The translations under genes were made by a program, and so were the position numbers. A stretch of 64,000 nt of DNA from the NCBI GenBank assembly GCA_964235605.1, contig CAXSCR010000007.1, positions 1-64,000 of the forward strand. The letters run 5' to 3'. The notes under the pieces were generated by a model. It was not told the DNA's origin, ran no database searches, and worked only from the letters and a program-made list of their open reading frames with translations. This document shows positions 62,263 through 64,000 of the stretch, in pieces. The DNA comes from DATCRE01 sp964235605. Lineage in GTDB: Bacteria > Bacteroidota > Bacteroidia > Cytophagales > Cyclobacteriaceae. The stretch's first letter is position 1. Each line of letters opens with the position of its first letter.

Positions 62263-63001
62263 ACCGTTTGGGAATGTTAAACGGAAAATTAAGTTCTCGT
62301 GTACCCACCTCAGCTTTGTTATATTCAAAGATTATAGTTGTATGTAGCAATCCGGTTGGTGCTTTATAAAAAACGTTAATAGTGCCATTATAAGGAAATG
62401 CCTTTGAACCTACTGGTTGAAAATTAGAATAGTTTATGTTTAATGAGTTATTGGTATTGGCCTCCTTCATTTCCACTTTTTCAATTTTCATAGTAGCTGC
62501 ATTAATAAAATTTAAAAGATCTACTGTGCCTGAGTGTTGTTTTAGTAAATATAAAGAACTCTCCTGCTTAAGGTCGTCTTCTTCACTGTGTGGCATGATA
62601 AGGTTACCAAGCATCGCAGCCTGAATAAGATTGTAGTTGATTTCAAAATTGAAACGTTTGGAAAGCTCGGCATAACTGAATACAAAATATTCTTTGTCAA
62701 CATTTGATACGATGGTAATGGAGTCATGATTGATTAAAGCTTTTCCACCTTGAATTCCTATAACATTAAAACTCATCCATATTACGCTGTCTTTCCGAAC
62801 ACGAATATTGGCCTTCACTTCGCGTTCCTTATTGGCATAATGTAATATCATCCGAGCTTTGCCATGAAAATAGTCAAAATCGATTTCCTCAATGTTAAGC
62901 GATTTATTAGTAGACATAACAGGCAGCAAATGTGTTTTTTTACTACATGCCATTATAACAGCACATAGGGCAAGTAGCAAAAACCAGGAACTTTTATTCA
63001 T
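62249..63001 (-). CDS. DUF4292 lipoprotein
   Basis: A 250-residue lipoprotein: the signal peptide ends AVIMACSKK, so Cys19 should be lipidated. The body matches DUF4292 (ARMILHYANKEREVKANIRVRKDSVIWMS; SFNVIGIQGGKALINHDS), whose fold resembles LolA/LolB-type lipoprotein carriers. A role in outer-membrane lipoprotein handling is possible but not shown. I chose the ATG at 63001; a start at 63019 adds six residues. It overlaps the TPR gene by 8 bp and the EnvC-like gene by 14 bp, so the three are translated together. Confidence 0.87.
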   Translation of the reverse strand: MNKSSWFLLLALCAVIMACSKKTHLLPVMSTNKSLNIEEIDFDYFHGKARMILHYANKEREVKANIRVRKDSVIWMSFNVIGIQGGKALINHDSITIVSNVDKEYFVFSYAELSKRFNFEINYNLIQAAMLGNLIMPHSEEDDLKQESSLYLLKQHSGTVDLLNFINAATMKIEKVEMKEANTNNSLNINYSNFQPVGSKAFPYNGTINVFYKAPTGLLHTTIIFEYNKAEVGTRELNFPFNIPKRYDRR

Positions 63002-64000
63002 AAATTTTTCTATTCTCAATTTTCTTATTTAAAGTTTCTGTGTTCGCATTCATGCCCCGGGCTCTCTCCCATTGCGATACTGCACTATCCACATCACCTA
63101 ACTGGTAAAGAATATCTCCGTAATGTTCGAAATGAGTTGCACTTGCTTGACCAGTACCAATAGCCTTCTCCATAACTTTTTTTGCTTCTTTATATTTTTG
63201 CCTCGTGTACAAAACCCAGGCATATGTATCAAGAAACGTAGGGTTACCCGGATTACTTTTTGTTAGCAGCGCTGACATTTTCTCTGCCTTTTCTAAATTC
63301 TGCTTACGCAACGAGAGATAATAGCTATAGTTATTTAACACACTATAATTATTGGCGTCAACATCAAGCGCAGCATCGTATGCCAGATCAGATTTTGTAT
63401 AGTCCTTCAATGCATTATAAGAGTCACCTAACATGCCATTAATCTCACCGATAAGTGGAAGATTTGATGTTATTAGTTTTTTTGATTGCTCAAGTGAAAT
63501 AACCGCCTCACCATAATTACGCTTACGAAGATTTGCATAACCATTGAAGTAATAAAGCATTCCTTGATTAGGGTATGACTCTAACGCGGATTCAGAGTGG
63601 GTTATAACTTTATCAAATTGATCAAGTTGTATTTCTAGGTAGAGTAAATTTTGCCATACTTCGAAATTCACATCTCCCGCTTCAATGGCGAGCGCATATT
63701 CCCGCTGGGCTTCTTTGTTTTTACCCACTGTAAGATACAAATCGCCTCCCAGAATATGTATGTTGTTTTCCTTTGGATAATTCTTTTCTAGTTTTTCAAA
63801 TAATGAAAATGCAAAGGCAGATTTTTCTTCGTCAGGCTTGTTTTTGGCTTTACTCTGACCAATCTCGGTACTATAGGTTCCCAGCATAATTAGCTTATTA
63901 TTAAATTCTATGGACTCATCATCAAAAAGTTCTAGCAAGAGCTTCCTGGCTTTCGGCTCCTGATCAGTGTCTCTATAGAGTCCCGCTAAAAGCATCTTTG
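62994..64000 (-). CDS. TPR-repeat protein, 5' end outside the window
   Basis: At least 333 residues of TPR repeats are visible, such as NNIHILGGDLYLTVGKNKEAQREYALA, GMLYYFNGYANLRKRNYGEAVISLEQ and ATHFEHYGDILYQLGDVDSAVSQWERA. The frame stays open to the window edge, so an N-terminal part, probably with a signal peptide, is missing. In other Bacteroidota a tetratricopeptide protein sits at this place before DUF4292 and is thought to act in the envelope; the partner is not known. Confidence 0.88.
   Translation of the reverse strand, partial: KMLLAGLYRDTDQEPKARKLLLELFDDESIEFNNKLIMLGTYSTEIGQSKAKNKPDEEKSAFAFSLFEKLEKNYPKENNIHILGGDLYLTVGKNKEAQREYALAIEAGDVNFEVWQNLLYLEIQLDQFDKVITHSESALESYPNQGMLYYFNGYANLRKRNYGEAVISLEQSKKLITSNLPLIGEINGMLGDSYNALKDYTKSDLAYDAALDVDANNYSVLNNYSYYLSLRKQNLEKAEKMSALLTKSNPGNPTFLDTYAWVLYTRQKYKEAKKVMEKAIGTGQASATHFEHYGDILYQLGDVDSAVSQWERARGMNANTETLNKKIENRKIYE

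Noticed and set aside
1..64000. tRNA, rRNA, CRISPR array, integrase or insertion sequence
   Set aside because: Looked for conserved tRNA arms, direct repeats with spacers, and transposase or integrase motifs; none was recognised, though a dedicated search was not possible.

Overview
The window is a stretch of a Bacteroidota chromosome, most likely order Cytophagales (inferred from gene content, not from a marker tree). Supporting signs are a T9SS-type C-terminal sorting domain on a secreted subtilase, a DUF5723 outer-membrane protein, PD40/OmpA proteins, a remnant TonB-dependent receptor, the linkage TPR / DUF4292 / EnvC-like / tatA / gatA, AT-rich sequence with few Shine-Dalgarno sites, and promoters of the Bacteroidota type (TTTG-N19-TAnnTTTG). 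It comes from a draft assembly: ten Ns interrupt one gene at 12498-12507. I see no tRNA, rRNA, CRISPR array, insertion sequence or prophage.

Layout. 1-539 is non-coding. 540-5706 is an envelope cluster: lipoprotein, DUF5723 barrel, PD40/OmpA protein. 5864-6587 is a broken L,D-transpeptidase gene. 6647-8091 holds a histidine kinase and a response regulator that converge and overlap by 4 bp. 8425-10623 is an ABC exporter whose C39 domain has lost its peptidase residues. 10988-19108 is an alpha-2-macroglobulin gene followed by pbpC. 19185-26782 is a mixed block: divergent OmpA-like protein, cystathionine beta-synthase-like enzyme, YfiR protein, dead TonB receptor, MuiA-like protein, Ldh-type dehydrogenase, small outer-membrane protein, and divIC/ftsB.

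27171-33034 carries a tightly coupled pair: an exported TPR-CHAT protein and a PD40/OmpA protein. They sit between divIC and enolase, genes that are often neighbours in this phylum. I consider this pair the best candidate for an undescribed system. From 33140 to 50259 the minus strand carries one long block, transcribed rplC to rplQ and then carA and eno. It contains most of the S10, spc and alpha operons plus secY, map and infA, but starts at rplC with no rpsJ in front. A clear promoter precedes rplC, a second clear promoter lies between rpsN and rpsH, and a strong hairpin terminator follows rplQ.

50453-54252 has a FecCD-type permease with its ATPase (no binding protein beside them) and an alpha-glucan phosphorylase homologue that lacks the PLP lysine. 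54402-57764 is a T9SS-exported subtilase. 57858-64000 is an envelope and housekeeping block on the minus strand: TPR protein, DUF4292 lipoprotein, EnvC-like protein, tatA, gatA, LysM lytic transglycosylase.

A recurring theme is envelope biology: three OmpA-like proteins, a PBP1C/alpha-2-macroglobulin defence pair, EnvC-like and lytic transglycosylase cell-wall enzymes, and two decayed envelope genes. Short degenerate repeats or a large palindrome lie downstream of all three OmpA-like genes, each time at a junction with a minus-strand gene or pseudogene.
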